A stretch of 64,000 nucleotides of DNA from Crocodylus rhombifer. Lineage: Eukaryota > Chordata > Crocodylia > Crocodylidae. A model generated the notes under the pieces. That model was not told the origin of the DNA and searched no databases. It saw nothing but the letters and a program-made list of their open reading frames with translations. Of the stretch, positions 9,796 through 22,741 are shown in pieces. How positions within the stretch are numbered: position 1 is the first letter of the stretch; every line of letters starts with the position of its first letter. The stretch is taken from positions 124,001 to 188,000 of the forward strand of contig JAVSML010000978.1 in the NCBI GenBank assembly GCA_038503035.1, read 5' to 3'. The position numbers and the translations under genes were made by a program.

Positions 9796-11712
9796 TTATT
9801 TGTAATGTGTCAGAGTGTTGATAGACTGTGACTTTGAAACATTGTGCAAAAATTCAATGATACTCCATCCTTTCCTAGGTTATTTGGATAATCTCTTGGC
9901 TTGTATCAAATACAGGCTCATCCTGACTCTTGCATCGGATAAGGGCATGAACACAACTTCTGCAGTTGTGGCTAATTTATTTTAAATGATCATTACCAGA
10001 AAAATTAGACCTTACTCCATGCATTGTTTTCTTGAGTTGCTGCAGCCCTCCCAATAAATAGAAGTAAAAATAAAATGAGCCATAGCGTGATGTTGCCTTT
10101 CAGTGGGGACAGACAACAAAAGGCTGGGGGGGGTTTTTGTATTGCGTGATCTGGCTTTTTAAATCTAATAATGTGTTTCTTTGGTGGGACAGGAAGACCG
10201 AATGTGTTTTGGAGATGGCCGCAGTTACCACCAAGCAGGAGGTACAGCTTGGTGGAGATAAGAAGCATGGGAAGCTCCCTTAAGTGTGAAGCAAGGAACT
10301 GGGAATCATAGGGATGGGAAAAGAAATGAGGGAGGGTTTTTCTGTTCTTCTAATCTAAAGAGATAGTGGGTTGGCTCAGGAAGACGCTGTCTCGGAGGTC
10401 AGGATGCAAAAGTGAGGGGTAGGTTTCTTTTGAATTTGAGAGTCTCTTGGTAGGCAATTCCTCCTTATTTTTAACATTTCATTCTCTTTCCATATACAAT
10501 ATTTGTCTTTTTATAAAAAGCTTCCTTGGAGCCTCTTTTGGGAAGCGTAGCATATAAATCAAAGAAATAAATAATGGATTTCTAGCAAGTTCTTCTGTAT
10601 TGTGCTGGAAGATTCCGGTGCTGAAATCCAAGCAACTGACTTCATAATAGAGGTAAGGATTATCCTTCATGATGTCATAAAAATACTTGTGCTTACAAGT
10701 CGAGAATTTGAGCCTATTGGAATGGAATGTCCAGTGAAGAGCCAGTAGTAACTTTTAATTAACACTTCAAATTGAAAACCAAGAGCTTTTAACCACATTT
10801 TGACAACCAGACAGTAAAAGAGGGTAAATTTGCACCTTATAGGTCAAACATAAATAGATGGGGGGAGGGGAGGGGTGCACAAGCTTTTCTGGGGAGAAGC
10901 TTATCTCATCAGGTGCTGTGAAAGGACATGCATAAAGCACTATGTAAAATGTACAAGCAGCAGACTAGTGGCAAGTATATGTGGTAATTCTGATGTACAG
11001 TATAACTAGGCTGGCACTTATAAATGTAATAGATGCAAGATTCACTGGACCTTAGAATTACAGGACATATCACACTTCTTCTATCATGACAGTATAGAAA
11101 ATAAAAAAGACTTCTGGACAGTGCAAGCTAAAGAGACTTTTGGAGGACAACTGGATTTCCCCTTTGTTAACATTTTATGATGGACAGCAAGGAGGACTGC
11201 AACTGGAAACAGTTTGCCAGTCACCTATGTTCTGCAACTAGGAGACATAGCAAGAAAAGGCTGAGACAAAATCATTACAGTTCAATAATTCTTCATTCAT
11301 TCTTTTCTGACCTTCTTAATTTTTGTTTCTGCCTCGTTTTATTCAGTAGATGAAGAGTAAAGAAAATAGTATGTAATATTTGATGTTATACTTCTTTTTT
11401 TTTTCTTTTTATGGTGAACTGACTCAAACAGTTCACTTGTTCATAAGTAGTGCAGATGCTCTGTGTTTTCTGAGTGACTTCTCTTATTTTATAGAATTCT
11501 TTCAACCATCAGTCTGAATTTGTATGTAGTAAAGGAAGCAAGAGCAACTGTCTGAAAAGAAGCAATATTGTAGATTACCACAAAAACAAAGGAGGGCTTG
11601 CGTCATGGTCACAGAGACGGATATGGGAGACTGGGTAGACTAAAAGCTCTAGTCCTGAAAGGTCAAGGGCCCCTTGAAGCTCTTTAGCCAGTTCAGGAGT
11701 GGAGCTCTTGGC
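9796..11712. other. Intergenic DNA
   Basis: No gene is seen. Around 10826-10935 the strings TTGCACCTTATAGG and AAGCTTTTCTGGGGAGAAGC resemble, on the minus strand, an old interspersed repeat that may also be present near 14730-14790. The family is not named with confidence. Confidence 0.45.
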
Positions 11713-12110
11713 TATGTCCAACCAAGCATGACCATGTGGTGCCACAAACACATCTGCAGTGCCACATACCACACATTTAGATGTTCTTCGTGCTGCAAGG
11801 GTGTGCTGCCCATGCACATGCGGGGGGGGGAACAAAAAAAAAAAAAGCAGAGCAGCAAGTTTTGTTGACCCCTGAATATCTAGGGGTTTGTGGGGGGGGA
11901 ACCTGCAGGAAAAAGGAAGTGGAGAAATGCAAGCATACACCACTCAAAAAGCAGAGCTGGGCCACCTGGAGCTGTGCTGTGCCTCTTGACCAGACCAGAC
12001 TTGACCATTGCCACTGCTGTGGCTTCAGGAGGCCCCCAGAACCCCAGATAAGGCTGCTGGGGTCAGCCCAGTGCTGGCTCTAGCCTCCCCTACCCCACCC
12101 AGGGTAGCTT
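11713..12110. mobile_element. Probable DNA-transposon-derived repeat
   Basis: The start (GGCTATGTCCAACCAAGCATG) and the nearby GTGGTGCCACAAACACATC resemble the left part of the element at 7993-8465. The right end is not identified. The interior has an A run and G-rich tracts, then a short GT repeat at 12113-12129. Confidence 0.3.
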
Positions 12111-15100
12111 GCCGTGTGTGTGTGTGTGTGGCAAAGTCCAGACTTTGATCCCAAAAGCTTGCAGAAAAGGACAATTTTCTTACCTTCTATTAGACGAGCT
12201 GGAAAATGGCATCACTTTGGAAACGAGTCGAGGCAAAGCAGAAACAATAGGGAAAAGAGGCCTTTTTATATTGTTACCAGGCTCCAGTGCCAGAACTGAA
12301 GCCAGTGAAGAGAGTTGAAAGAAAAAAATATTTTGAGGCTTGATGTAATATTTTGAGGTCTGTGGAAGAGAGCTCACCTGGCACCCAGGAAAAGGGAAGC
12401 TTTTGCAACATTAAAGATCAGAACAATAAACAATGTGAAATTGTGAAAGAGGGAGTATTAGGAGAACTAACTTTGGTAACTAAAGTGGGGAGAAGTGAGG
12501 CTTGTTTATCATCTGATGATGGAGATTACATCAGCGCTACAGTGGTTATTTTTTGTGTGTGTGCGCGTTGCGCTTTTTCTTTTAGTTTCTGCTATATTCC
12601 TTTTATTGGTCCAATTGTGTATACTGCAGGTTACATGCCAAGTCAGTGGATGTTATAGCCTGAAATGGTCTGGGACCTGCTTTTTGAAGAAATCCTGTTT
12701 AGCACTTAATCAGCTGGGAATTTATTGCTGTTGGTTTTACAAGACAACTCTAAAATGGGCAGCAATTCTCTCTCGGAAGGGAGGGACCTTTTTGAGTTGG
12801 CTTTCTCTGACAGTCCAGCAAAACCATGTTTTGTCTTCAGTATAGGATTGGACATTGGGTAGTCATCATCACTTAACATGATGGAAAATTGGTAGTAAAT
12901 GTTCTCTAGGGGACATTCCATTAAGCTTCTTCATTTGGGATGATCTCATGAAAACTATATTCTGTTGCAGTCAGTACTAAGAAAATCTTAAACTGAACTG
13001 GCCTGATCTAGGATAAGGGACAAAGGCAGGTTGTTTTCAGTGACAAGAATGTGGCTGTGCAACACCTAACCCAAGTAAAATAGGTGGATCTAGATCTTAA
13101 ACATGTTCAAATTTTAGATGCAAACGCCCACCTCTGATTGGCCCTTTCTTCAGGGCCAGCTGCCCAGCACCAACACCTAGTGGTCTAGACAAGAGAGGAG
13201 AAGGTAGATTACAAGGGGGAAAAAAAGGAGGAGATTAACTATCTAAATACCAGTATGCAGAAAGAACTTGCAGTGGAGATGAAGAGAACATAGTAATTAT
13301 GGAAACTGTGATCAAATCCAAACCCTGCTGAAGTCAGCAGAAAAATTTCAGGAAGCCTTATTTAAACTCTTTGATGCTACCTCCTAATTTGTGGAGAGTA
13401 ATTGAGTATGAAATGGCAGGCACCTTCAGAATGCCTGTCAGGCCCATTTATCATTGGTGTGCTTCCTAGGGGGGTGGTTCTGAATATTCAGTATTTCTCT
13501 CCCCCCAGTGCTGAATTCATATAACTGCTGATTTCCTGTAAGTTTCAAGAGGTTTTTCTCTCTTAACAGACCTCATCTAACTCTTTGGGTTGTGTTTTTT
13601 TTTTTTTTTTTGTGTGGTTTTTAACATATTACAATATGACTGGATAAGCAGTTTGGGAGAAACCAGCTGCCTACAGGGACTTCAGCTTTTAAAATGATCT
13701 GATCATCTTACAGGTTTGGATGTCATGGATATCAAGAGTGATTTTGAACTCTGAGCAAGGCAAACCTTATTACAAATACAATATTAAGATTCTAACCACA
13801 GAAGTCAAAGTAAGTCTGGTTGTTACAGCAATACAGATGTGGCCTTTAACCTCCAGACAGTTTTTCAAACATGGAGAAGAACACTAGCAATGATATGCCA
13901 CTCCCCCTCCCCCCATAGAAATAAGTTGGAAGTTTCACATCCCTAAAATTCTTTCTGGTACAGTTTGACAGTCAAGCACTGAATATAATTCATACAGGTT
14001 GCATTAAAAACAAAGTTATTTAAAATGTTTCAAGTTCCAAATATGGCAAATTCCTCTCTCTCTCTCTTCCTACTAAAACACATAAATAATTGTCAACTCA
14101 TTCAAAAATGCACAAGACCAGATGGTGAAAAGAAAATCTTTCCATGAAGTTATAACTTACAAGATAAATACTGATTAGAACAGTATTCTCTCTGCCTAAT
14201 TAGAAAATATCTGTGTAGCATAATCTACTTTATTCAGAAGTATGCGCATGGCAAATTTTCCGTAACTCTAGACGCGTTTAGATCTTCTCCCTGTGGCTGT
14301 CAGAGGTGCTTGAGTACCCTAGGCAGCAGCCTTTTGCAGGACAGCATAATGCTGGCTGGGCTAGCAGCTCAGCTGCTGCTGTTTTTGAGACCCCTTTCTG
14401 CACTCAACAAGAATCTGTGTCTAAGGCTGGTGCCCAGGTCCTGCCGTCCAGTTCATTACACTGATGACTATCAACACAGAGAGGATCAATGCAGATTTGT
14501 AGAACACTGTCAGCATAGCGTGAATTTCCACTTGCATGATTCTGAAAGGAGCAAAACATAAAGATAAAAGCTACATTTCATTGTCATCTTTTGTGTCTCC
14601 TTGAGAAGCTAGTTTTCCATACATACTACAGTCCTGTTGTGGGCTGCTTCGCCCAGCCCTTGTCCTCCTCATTTGTCTTTAGCTTATCCGTGGGATTTCA
14701 AAATTCTGAAAATAGTAGTGCTAGAGTAATGTTGTAGCCTGATGAAGAATATCTTGCATTCAAAAGCCTGTCTGACTCTACCCCAAATACATATGCAGTT
14801 GCTTCAGTAAAAGATCACTCTGAGAAATCCTTGCCTCCTTGCAAAATTCTGAAATTCATTGTAAATTTTTCTCCCCAAAACAGTGATTATCCAGACTGGA
14901 CTCCACTTCCTGAAAAGATCAACTGTAGCAGAAGTGAAAGGGAGGCTCAGAAACCCAAATATTTAATCAGCAGCACAGTGCCCAGTAAGGCAGTGCACAA
15001 ATCCTGCTCTAATCTGTATTTCATTAAGTCCACTGACAGCAGTTATATTGAGAAACAGAAGAAAGCTCAGAAAGATTTTTCTGTGGCTTTTAGCATAAGA

Positions 15101-15604
15101 TTTTAAAGTAGATCAAACATTGATTACTTTTTTTTCTAGAACCCATTCTATTCTAGATTACATCCATGCAATACCATTATCCTTAATATCCTGAAATTAG
15201 ATTATCACCAGCCATTTTACAACTGATCATAACTGCAGCGATCTCCACACTTGGTTAACACCAGTGTTAGAAGTGATTGATGACAACTGATATTAAACAC
15301 ACAAATCCCTATGACAGGCAAGTCAGATAAAAACTAGCCTGCAGACTCCATTCTTAGTTCAAACTAATGTAATTACCTCTATCATCAGGACAAGTAGAAG
15401 TTAGACACTTTCTGTTGAATCTGCTTATGAACACACTGAAGACCAAAGGATATTTTAACATCAAGCGCAGTTTAGTGTTTGAAGCTAGCTAGTTAAAAGA
15501 TGGTTTTTATCTGGTTAGATGATCAAACTTTTACAGCTAATGTATATAGCTCTTAATACTCATGAATACACCTTCTACTACTTTGCCTACAGAAAGCTTA
15601 TGCG
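12111..15604. other. Intergenic DNA
   Basis: No gene is supported. It holds a GT run at 12113-12129, a T tract at 13597-13612, and a CT run near 14055. The open frames at 14310-14561 and 14831-15106 have no recognisable domain or splice context. Confidence 0.5.
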
Positions 15605-16354
15605 TAGTGTTATCATACTGCCAGTTCCAGAAAAGAGGACAGCTGTGGGGGGGAGGGGTTTTATATGATTGGGAGGGAGGGACAGTGATATGCCAGTGCC
15701 CTGCTGTTGCCCCTCTCTCCCAAGCCACACCCCCCAGCTCTACTGCTGTCCTCACTCCCAAATCACAAACCTCTGGCCCCCTTGACCCATAGTCCTCTGC
15801 CCCCCATGGTGCCCTTCACTCCCAAGCCACAGCCCCCTGCTCCCCCCCAGCCTTGAGCATCTGGCTGCCCTGCCCCTGCAAGCAAGGACACAGCTCTGCT
15901 CTGCTGGCCAAGCTATGCAGCTACCCATTTCCCCTAAAGGGTCCCTGCCCTGCCCCTTCCTCTTCTGGAGGGGTAGGTGCCTCCCCCCTGCCCTGCTACA
16001 GCCCCAGTGCCCAAACAGTTTCCCTCAATGCTGGCAGGCACCCACACCCCCTCACATCCATCCCCTCCACACACCCCAGTCACCCCTGACACAGCTCCCA
16101 AGCCCTGGCCCACCAACCCCCACCCCCCACAGACTTACTTGCATCCAGCTGCTGGGGCTGCTTCCACCACCCTGCCAGGCACAAACACACGTGGTGCCTC
16201 CTGCCTCCAGTTGCCTTCCCTGCACTCTCCCCAGCCCCCCAGCAGGTCCTAGTTCGGGCAAGCCCAGAAGTGCCAGGAAAAACAATGCAGTCTGAGCAAA
16301 ATCCTGGACGTTTGTTCATATTTTTAAAAACTGCCCAGATGTACGGTAACCCTA
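15605..16354. mobile_element. hAT-like non-autonomous element with C-rich interior
   Basis: A 750-bp element. The left terminus TAGTGTTATCATACTGCC pairs with the inverted right terminus TAGGGTTACCGTACATCT. Flanking 8-bp duplications are CTTATGCG and CATATGCA (6 of 8). The interior is strongly C-rich on the plus strand from end to end, with degenerate repeats of TCACTCCCAARCCACARCCCC type at about 15715-15850. Several long open frames in both directions are a side effect of base composition. Unlike the elements at 40.8, 46.0 and 62.8 kb it is not palindromic. Confidence 0.75.
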
Positions 16355-18205
16355 CATATGCATCTCTGAACCAGTTAGTCCCTAACGTGCTTTATCTGGC
16401 AGGTCACTGAGAGTCAGAAGTACATAAAATCAATTCAATGATGTCTGACAACATACCATATTTTCTCACATCCAATGTGCCCTGAAGTAAGATAATGTAC
16501 CTTGTTTCTGAAAGGCAGAATGAAGAAAAAATCCTTCCTTACAGTGACTGAGTAGCAGCAGCTAAGGTGCTAAACCTGTTCATTGTTTTCCCTGTGGATT
16601 ATGCGCAGACTTTACTTACGTTTCCCCAGTAAGCAGTAGAAACTGCTCTTATCATATTTCTCACATATAATGCGCACTACAAATTTCAATGCTTTTTTGT
16701 GGGGAAAGTGTTTGTTGTTCGCAGAAGACACAGTAATATTTGTATTTGTAGTAGTCATTGTGGATTGGCAGACAAGGTTGCAGTTTGATTACCAACAGCC
16801 CCAAAACATGGAACATATCAAATTTTACAATTTGACCAACACTCCCAAAATTGTGGATTGGGATATTAATTTATTAGCAAGAACCTGGTAAATTGGGAGG
16901 TTTTGTCTGAGAAAGCATGAAGCAATCAAGGAGCCATCAACCCTGAATAGCTCTCATCTGCTTAAACAAAGGCAATGAAATGTCACTGAATGGACTATTT
17001 CATCACAGACATCCCAGGTTAAGCACCTGGCTAGAAGAGCTCTGGTTTCATCTGCCCACCTGACCTAAAGAATGGCTTTGAGAAAAGTATAACTTCTAAA
17101 ACAAGGGAGAGTGAGTTCAATACCAGAAACAGAGCTAGAGTCAGGTAGGAGCAGCTTTAGCTCCCCTGAAGGATAGTGACCAAAATCCAAGGGACTTAGA
17201 AAAGAATATTACCTGTAGGTGCTTATTGTTCTACATGGATCTGTAATTCTCCTGTAATGTATAAAGTGTGTTTTAGAACTTTTGGTGGAAAACCTGTGTA
17301 CTTTTCTTTGTCTGCCAGGCATTTTGAAATAAGCTATAAGCCAGTGCCCAGTGTGCAGTGACTTCTGTGGCATGAGGTGTAGATGACTGAGAGGCATAGG
17401 AAGTCTTAGCACTAGTAGTGGAAGCAAGGGTTATTGGACTGCAGTCTTTCACATCTAAATTAAGGATTTTAGACAGGGAATCCTTCCAGAGTCAACATCT
17501 GGACTCTGTCCAGACCTCGTTGGCTTGGATGCATGTGGATCTAAAGATCAGGTTCCCTTGTTGCGGAGTGCCAACTGTCTACACCCAGAATTCAGCCAGG
17601 ATTGGGATATCAGAAAAGTGCCGTGGATAACTTTTCAGTGAAGACATAGCCTGGTAAGTTTTTCTGCACCCCTACAGCTTGTATTGGCATGAAGGAAGAA
17701 GCAGCAGCAGCAGTGTCGCTATGGGACACTGTGGACTAGCCCTGCCAATCACTTCTTTAGGGTGGGAAGACAAAAGAAAAGGGTCTGAAGATCTTAGTTT
17801 GATTGCTTATCATACAAATTGCTACTTTACAAAGGGGAAACTTGTTTTTGCCTCTTTTGGGATCCTTGCTAAGAGTTTTAGCAAGACAGCCCTGGGCATA
17901 GCATGATAGCGTGCCTATCTGTGGGATCCTCATACTATTAGTCAACCCTACAGTGGGGTTATGACTTCAGACAAGCTCAAGGTCCTCCATGCCTGTGGGG
18001 GTGTAGACAGAAGTGACAATTTGTGCTCGATCTGGCCACAGAAATCAGTTTATAGCTGTGACCAAACAAGCGCATGGCTGCAGACAGCTTACAGAATGGA
18101 AGATCTGGTGAAAATGTGACCTCTCATTGCATGAGAGATCAGATAATGACTTTTCAAAATGTAGCATTTTCTGTAACTTGTGTCTGCAGACCTCCCAGCC
18201 TGTCA
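16355..18205. other. Intergenic DNA
   Basis: No gene is seen. CATATTTTCTCACATCCAATG (about 16457) and CATATTTCTCACATATAATG (about 16652) are related direct copies about 195 bp apart, probably pieces of an old interspersed repeat. The remainder is unremarkable. Confidence 0.45.
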
Positions 18206-18419
18206 CTGTTTTCAGAATAGGACGGGGGAAAGAAAGCAGAGGGAGTTCAGTCTGGGATTTTTTCAGCCCCCCTGGGGGGTGAGGCAGGTGTATTGGAGCC
18301 CTTCTACTCCCCCCAAGGTGAGGGGTTCCAATTCACCCATCCCACCCTGCAGAACCAGCTGGGTAGCCCTAAATATGAGCTCCCTCTGTTCCCTTTCCCC
18401 CCACCCATTCTGAAAACAG
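18206..18419. repeat. Foldback repeat with 44-bp arms
   Basis: The left arm at 18206-18249 begins CTGTTTTCAGAAT and its inverted partner is at 18376-18419, with about 37 of 44 positions agreeing by eye. The spacer is about 126 bp and partly C-rich. Probably a miniature DNA transposon, but no target duplication is evident. Confidence 0.6.
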
Positions 18420-21400
18420 CAAGCACTGGCAGAGCCACAGCCATTGCTTTTAAAGCATTTCCTAATCTTTTTCACCCTGCAGCACACTTATGTGGCCTCC
18501 CCCACCCCACAGCACTATGGGAGCCTGGCTGCAGGTTCCCAGCATGCAGCTAGATTTTCTCCCCCCTGGAACCAACAGTGAACTTCTGTTTGGTCTGCAG
18601 TAAGGACGTAACTCAGAACACTTTGCAGGAAACCTTCCCAGTTACAGCTGGGAGTTGCACTTCTGTTTGCCCCCTAACAAAACAAGGGTCAGAGTTTGTA
18701 ATCTGCAACTCCCGAAGAACTACCTGTTACATGACTTGGACATGGTCACGTTCTCAGTTTCTCCGCTGCTGTGTGGAGAGTAGAAAAACCAGACAGCTGG
18801 AGCCTCAGTGCTTCAGTAATCTCACCTCAAGAGAGAGAAAAAATAAGAGCTAGAAGCTGGTATTAAGGCACTACCTCCAAGAGCCATGAAACTGAAGTTA
18901 CAGAAACACACTGGGGAAAACTGAAATGTTGATTTGTTCTGGTAGTGGATGGAAAAATGCTCATAGCCTGAGCTCAAGGGAGGCTGTGTCCTGGCGCTTG
19001 TGGCAATAACAGTGGAGTGCCCTGAATTCTGTGCAGCACAATGAAACAATCTTCATCTCCATCTTAGACCCCCATGTCATGATTCTGGCACAACACAGTT
19101 TGGAACATGAAGTCAGTTCCTTTCTGTTCTTGCAGAGAGGTACAGCAATGACATTATACCATTTCCATATTTAACAGGTAGGGTGGCATGACAGTGAGTC
19201 AGTCATCTGTATCCAGGTGTCCTACTTTGGTGTACGTACAGTGCCAAAATAGATTCACTTTTAACTAAAGGTTTTGCTAGGGCATCATCCTCTACTTGCA
19301 TTGTCTTTCCCCAAGAGACACAGCAATAGTATATTAATAACCAGTTACTGTATAGTACAAAACAAAAACAAAGCAAAAAACTGCTGTGATACTAATGCTT
19401 GAGCACTGCAGGTGTAATTTGCCTGTCCCCACTGGCAGTATTTCTCTTATAGAAGCCATGAAAGCCTTCCCTGGCCTTGAGCCTCAAAATGTGTTTGGGG
19501 TGAGTGTGGTCAAGATGTGACATGAAACCAGACAAGTGATCCAGCACTGCCAGTGCTGTGTGTGAGGCCAGGGCGGGTGCTGTGCCAAAAAAAAGAAAGC
19601 ACTGCCTGTCCTAGAAGGACATTTCTTCTCTGAGAAGTGGCTGTAAGAGCTGCCCTCTCAATCATGAGCTCAGTTTTCCTAACTGCAAACTCAGTCTTGG
19701 ATTGAGAGAAGTCATTATATCACCACCTCACAGAGCCTTGCTTTTGCCCATGTGATCCTAAAATCTCTAAATCGGCTTCCTAGACATGGAAAAGTCATTT
19801 GAAATATACAGTATTAGCTAGTATAGATTAATAAATAGTTAACAGTGGATGCTAAACTGCTTTTAACCTCATGTTAAAATGTGATGGTTAACATGCTTTC
19901 AAATCCTAACTCAGTAGATTTTCCCAGTCTTAGACAAGGCCACTTTGCCCACAAGTTGTATTAGTACAGTTTAAGTAAAAAACTTTGTGGATCATTTACA
20001 TGAAAAGTTTAGATTCACAACCTTCTTCCTGCTAATCCTGCAGTGCTCACCAGAGAAAGCACAATAGATACTTACTTTTGGTATTAACCATCAGCAGATG
20101 GTTACACAAAAGGGACAGGTCCCTGGAGGAAGATGGTGCCATTTGTATATAGTTGCTCTTCATAGCAAGACTGTACTTCAAGGAGGCTTACAGTAGAATT
20201 GGACTTTGGATTCAGAGGTTTCTCAAAGCATGGATGCCGGTGCCAAACTTTTCCCAGTACCTTTTTTCTTAAAGTAATTTCAGGTTGACTTAAAACATTC
20301 TTAAAATTTACTTTGTAAACATTCACAGTCTGAGACCAAATATACCAAATCTGAATTTGAAAGGTAAGGGTTTGGAAAAGTTATAAATTACTAAGATGAC
20401 TCTTTAGAATTTTGAAAATGTCTGTCCAGCATTCTGCCTCGGGTATGAAGACAAACAATCAGCGTCTCCCCAGACTTACATATTCACAACTCATGGACTT
20501 CAGTGAGACCCATGTGTACTAAGTACATTTGGCCTATAATGAGCCATGTGTTCAGTATCTGAAAGAGAAAATATTCAGAAAGAGCAAAGGTGTCTATTAG
20601 CTTAGAGAGAATTTATCAGCGTTAATGATGAGCTCTCCTGGTGTATAGTGTTAACATACGTTTATAACATACAAAGGTTGTTATAAAACATCTCTATTCA
20701 GTATCAGGTCCTGCTGCCAGGCTGAATGAGCTCTGTGGCCATAATAATTACATTTAAGCTGGTTCTAGAATCCATTATTATCTGCAGAACTCCAGGGGCC
20801 TTATTTATTTGTAGAGCTTCTACTTGAGTGAAAAACAGTGTTTAAAGAGTTCACTAAAATGGATTTTCTTTAGGGGAATGGTTTTTTCAATTGCTGTCCA
20901 AGTATCCAGCCAGATGAGCTGATTGCCACTGGAATCATAAGGGAAGTGTAAGAGGCCTTAGTTTCCCCACTTGTTTTACGCCCTCCAGCAGCCTGCTGAG
21001 ACCTACTTAAGCACTTTGGGCCACCCCAGCAGTCACTTCCCCAACTCTTGGCTGCCATGCTTTTGCCTTCTGATGTCATTACAAATGTTGGGAGGCTGCC
21101 TTCAAAGAATCAGGGTGCTATGCTTTGCTTTATATAGTTGGAGATGGCTCTTACCCCCTATAACCATCTGCTGTGTTTTCTTGCCTTCTCCAAGTTTGCT
21201 GTGCCCCCCACCCACTAGTCACAATCCAGACACCCACTGTGGCCTCCTGCCTCCCCTTCAGCCACTTCTATGCCTTGTGGCTAATACAAACCCCTAACAG
21301 AAATATAAACGCCTAACTTACCTCCCTGTGAGAGTCTCCCGGCAGAACTCCTTCTTGGCACCTCCTCTTACACAGCTCTTTTCCTCTTCTGGCTCTTTCC

Positions 21401-21536
21401 CTCTGGTCCCAATGCAACGTAGTCTGTTTAAAAGAGCTCATGTCTCTTCCTCAGTAATGAGGGAGGGTCCCCTATTACAGAAGGTCACCACCTAATGTAA
21501 GCATCAGTTAGGGGACAGAACTAAAAACAATGGTCT
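18420..21536. other. Intergenic DNA
   Basis: Nothing with gene-like structure. The open frames are short and lack splice sites or family matches. Confidence 0.5.
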
Positions 21537-21728
21537 CAAGGTGCAGCAGAGGAAATTTACACTGGAGATTAGGAGGGGAAACCTGCTGGGCCTGAGGGCT
21601 GGAACAGGCTCCAGAGGGGTTGTGGAGTCTTCATTCTTGGACATTTTTGAGGAGGTTGGAGAGACACTTGGCCGGGATGGTTTAGTCAGGGACGATCCTG
21701 CCTTGAGTAGGGGGCTGCACTAAATGAC
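21537..21728 (+). mobile_element. CR1 3' region, left half (split by LTR)
   Basis: Old CR1 sequence near the 3' end (AGGAAATTTACACTGGAGATT..., ACACTTGGCCGGGATGGTTT, GGGGGCTGCACTAAATGAC). It breaks off in the tail and continues at 24755-24797, with the LTR and its nested CR1 in between. Confidence 0.8.
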
Positions 21729-22741
21729 TAACAGGACCCAGCCCCAGGGGCAGCCATGCAATCCCTGGTGATCAAGTGCCTCCTGTCCCACTCCAGCTCC
21801 TCAGGGTACCTGCCCTTTTTTCTCACCTGCCATACCTTGATGCACCTGTTAGTGTTTAGGAAGGCTGCCGCAGGGTCCCGAAGTGAGTCTCTGTTCCTCA
21901 GCCGGCTGGTTCTTCCCAAACTCAGCTAGCACCCGCCTTGTCTCTTGGGCATTAAATTGCAGCCCTTCTGGCCCCATCAGTGCCCAAGAGCACCAGTCAC
22001 CTATACTTGGGCTTTGAACCTCCCCTATTGCCATGTCCATGCCTTGTAGGTGTCACTTCGGCTTCATCCAGTGGGCCCTCTGGCCCCATCCATCCAACAA
22101 CCCACTCAGCTTGCCAGGCCCCTGGCCCTGGCCAGGCTCTCACTACTCCCCAGGCCCCTAGCCCTAGTTCAGCTTTTGCCCTTTTTGGGCCTTCAGCCCC
22201 TTTCACCAGGCTTTAGCCCACCTAGCCTAAGCCTGTTCTGCCTTCAGCTCTTTGCTGGCTTTCATCTCACTTCCAGGACCTTTGCCCTCTCAGCCTTGGC
22301 TTAACTCCTCCAGCCCTCTGGGCCTCTGACCCCAAGCACAGCTGCTGTAAGTCTCCACCAGCTCTCAGCCCCCTGGATCCCTGACCTCAAGCTAGACTGC
22401 CTGTCACAGCGCCCCACTAGGCATCCCTCCATCGTCCGCTACAGCCACAAATCGGTCCTCTGGTTCCCAAGCTTAATCACAACATAAATACAAGCAAACT
22501 GCTTTACAACTAAAATCTACCCCACTTTGGGTCGCTGCCTCACTGCAAGCCGTAAGTCCCAGTTAACTCTCTCCTCCACTCTGTGGGACAGCTCAGGTGC
22601 ATGCCAATCTGTCTCCTGCAGCCATTGCCCTCGGGACCTTAGCCCCTTCCTGTCAAGTCTCTTTTTCAGCCACACACAGGAGTTTCCATTTTGACTTGAT
22701 GGCCAGCCTGCCCTCCTCTGCTGCAGCTTAGCCCAGCTATT

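Noticed and set aside
14310..15106. Possible small gene from frames at 14310-14561 and 14831-15106
   Set aside because: No recognisable domain, no supporting splice pair and ordinary base composition.
15915..16295. 126-codon Pro-rich frame
   Set aside because: It lies in the C-rich interior of a hAT-like element; no start context, splice sites or domain.
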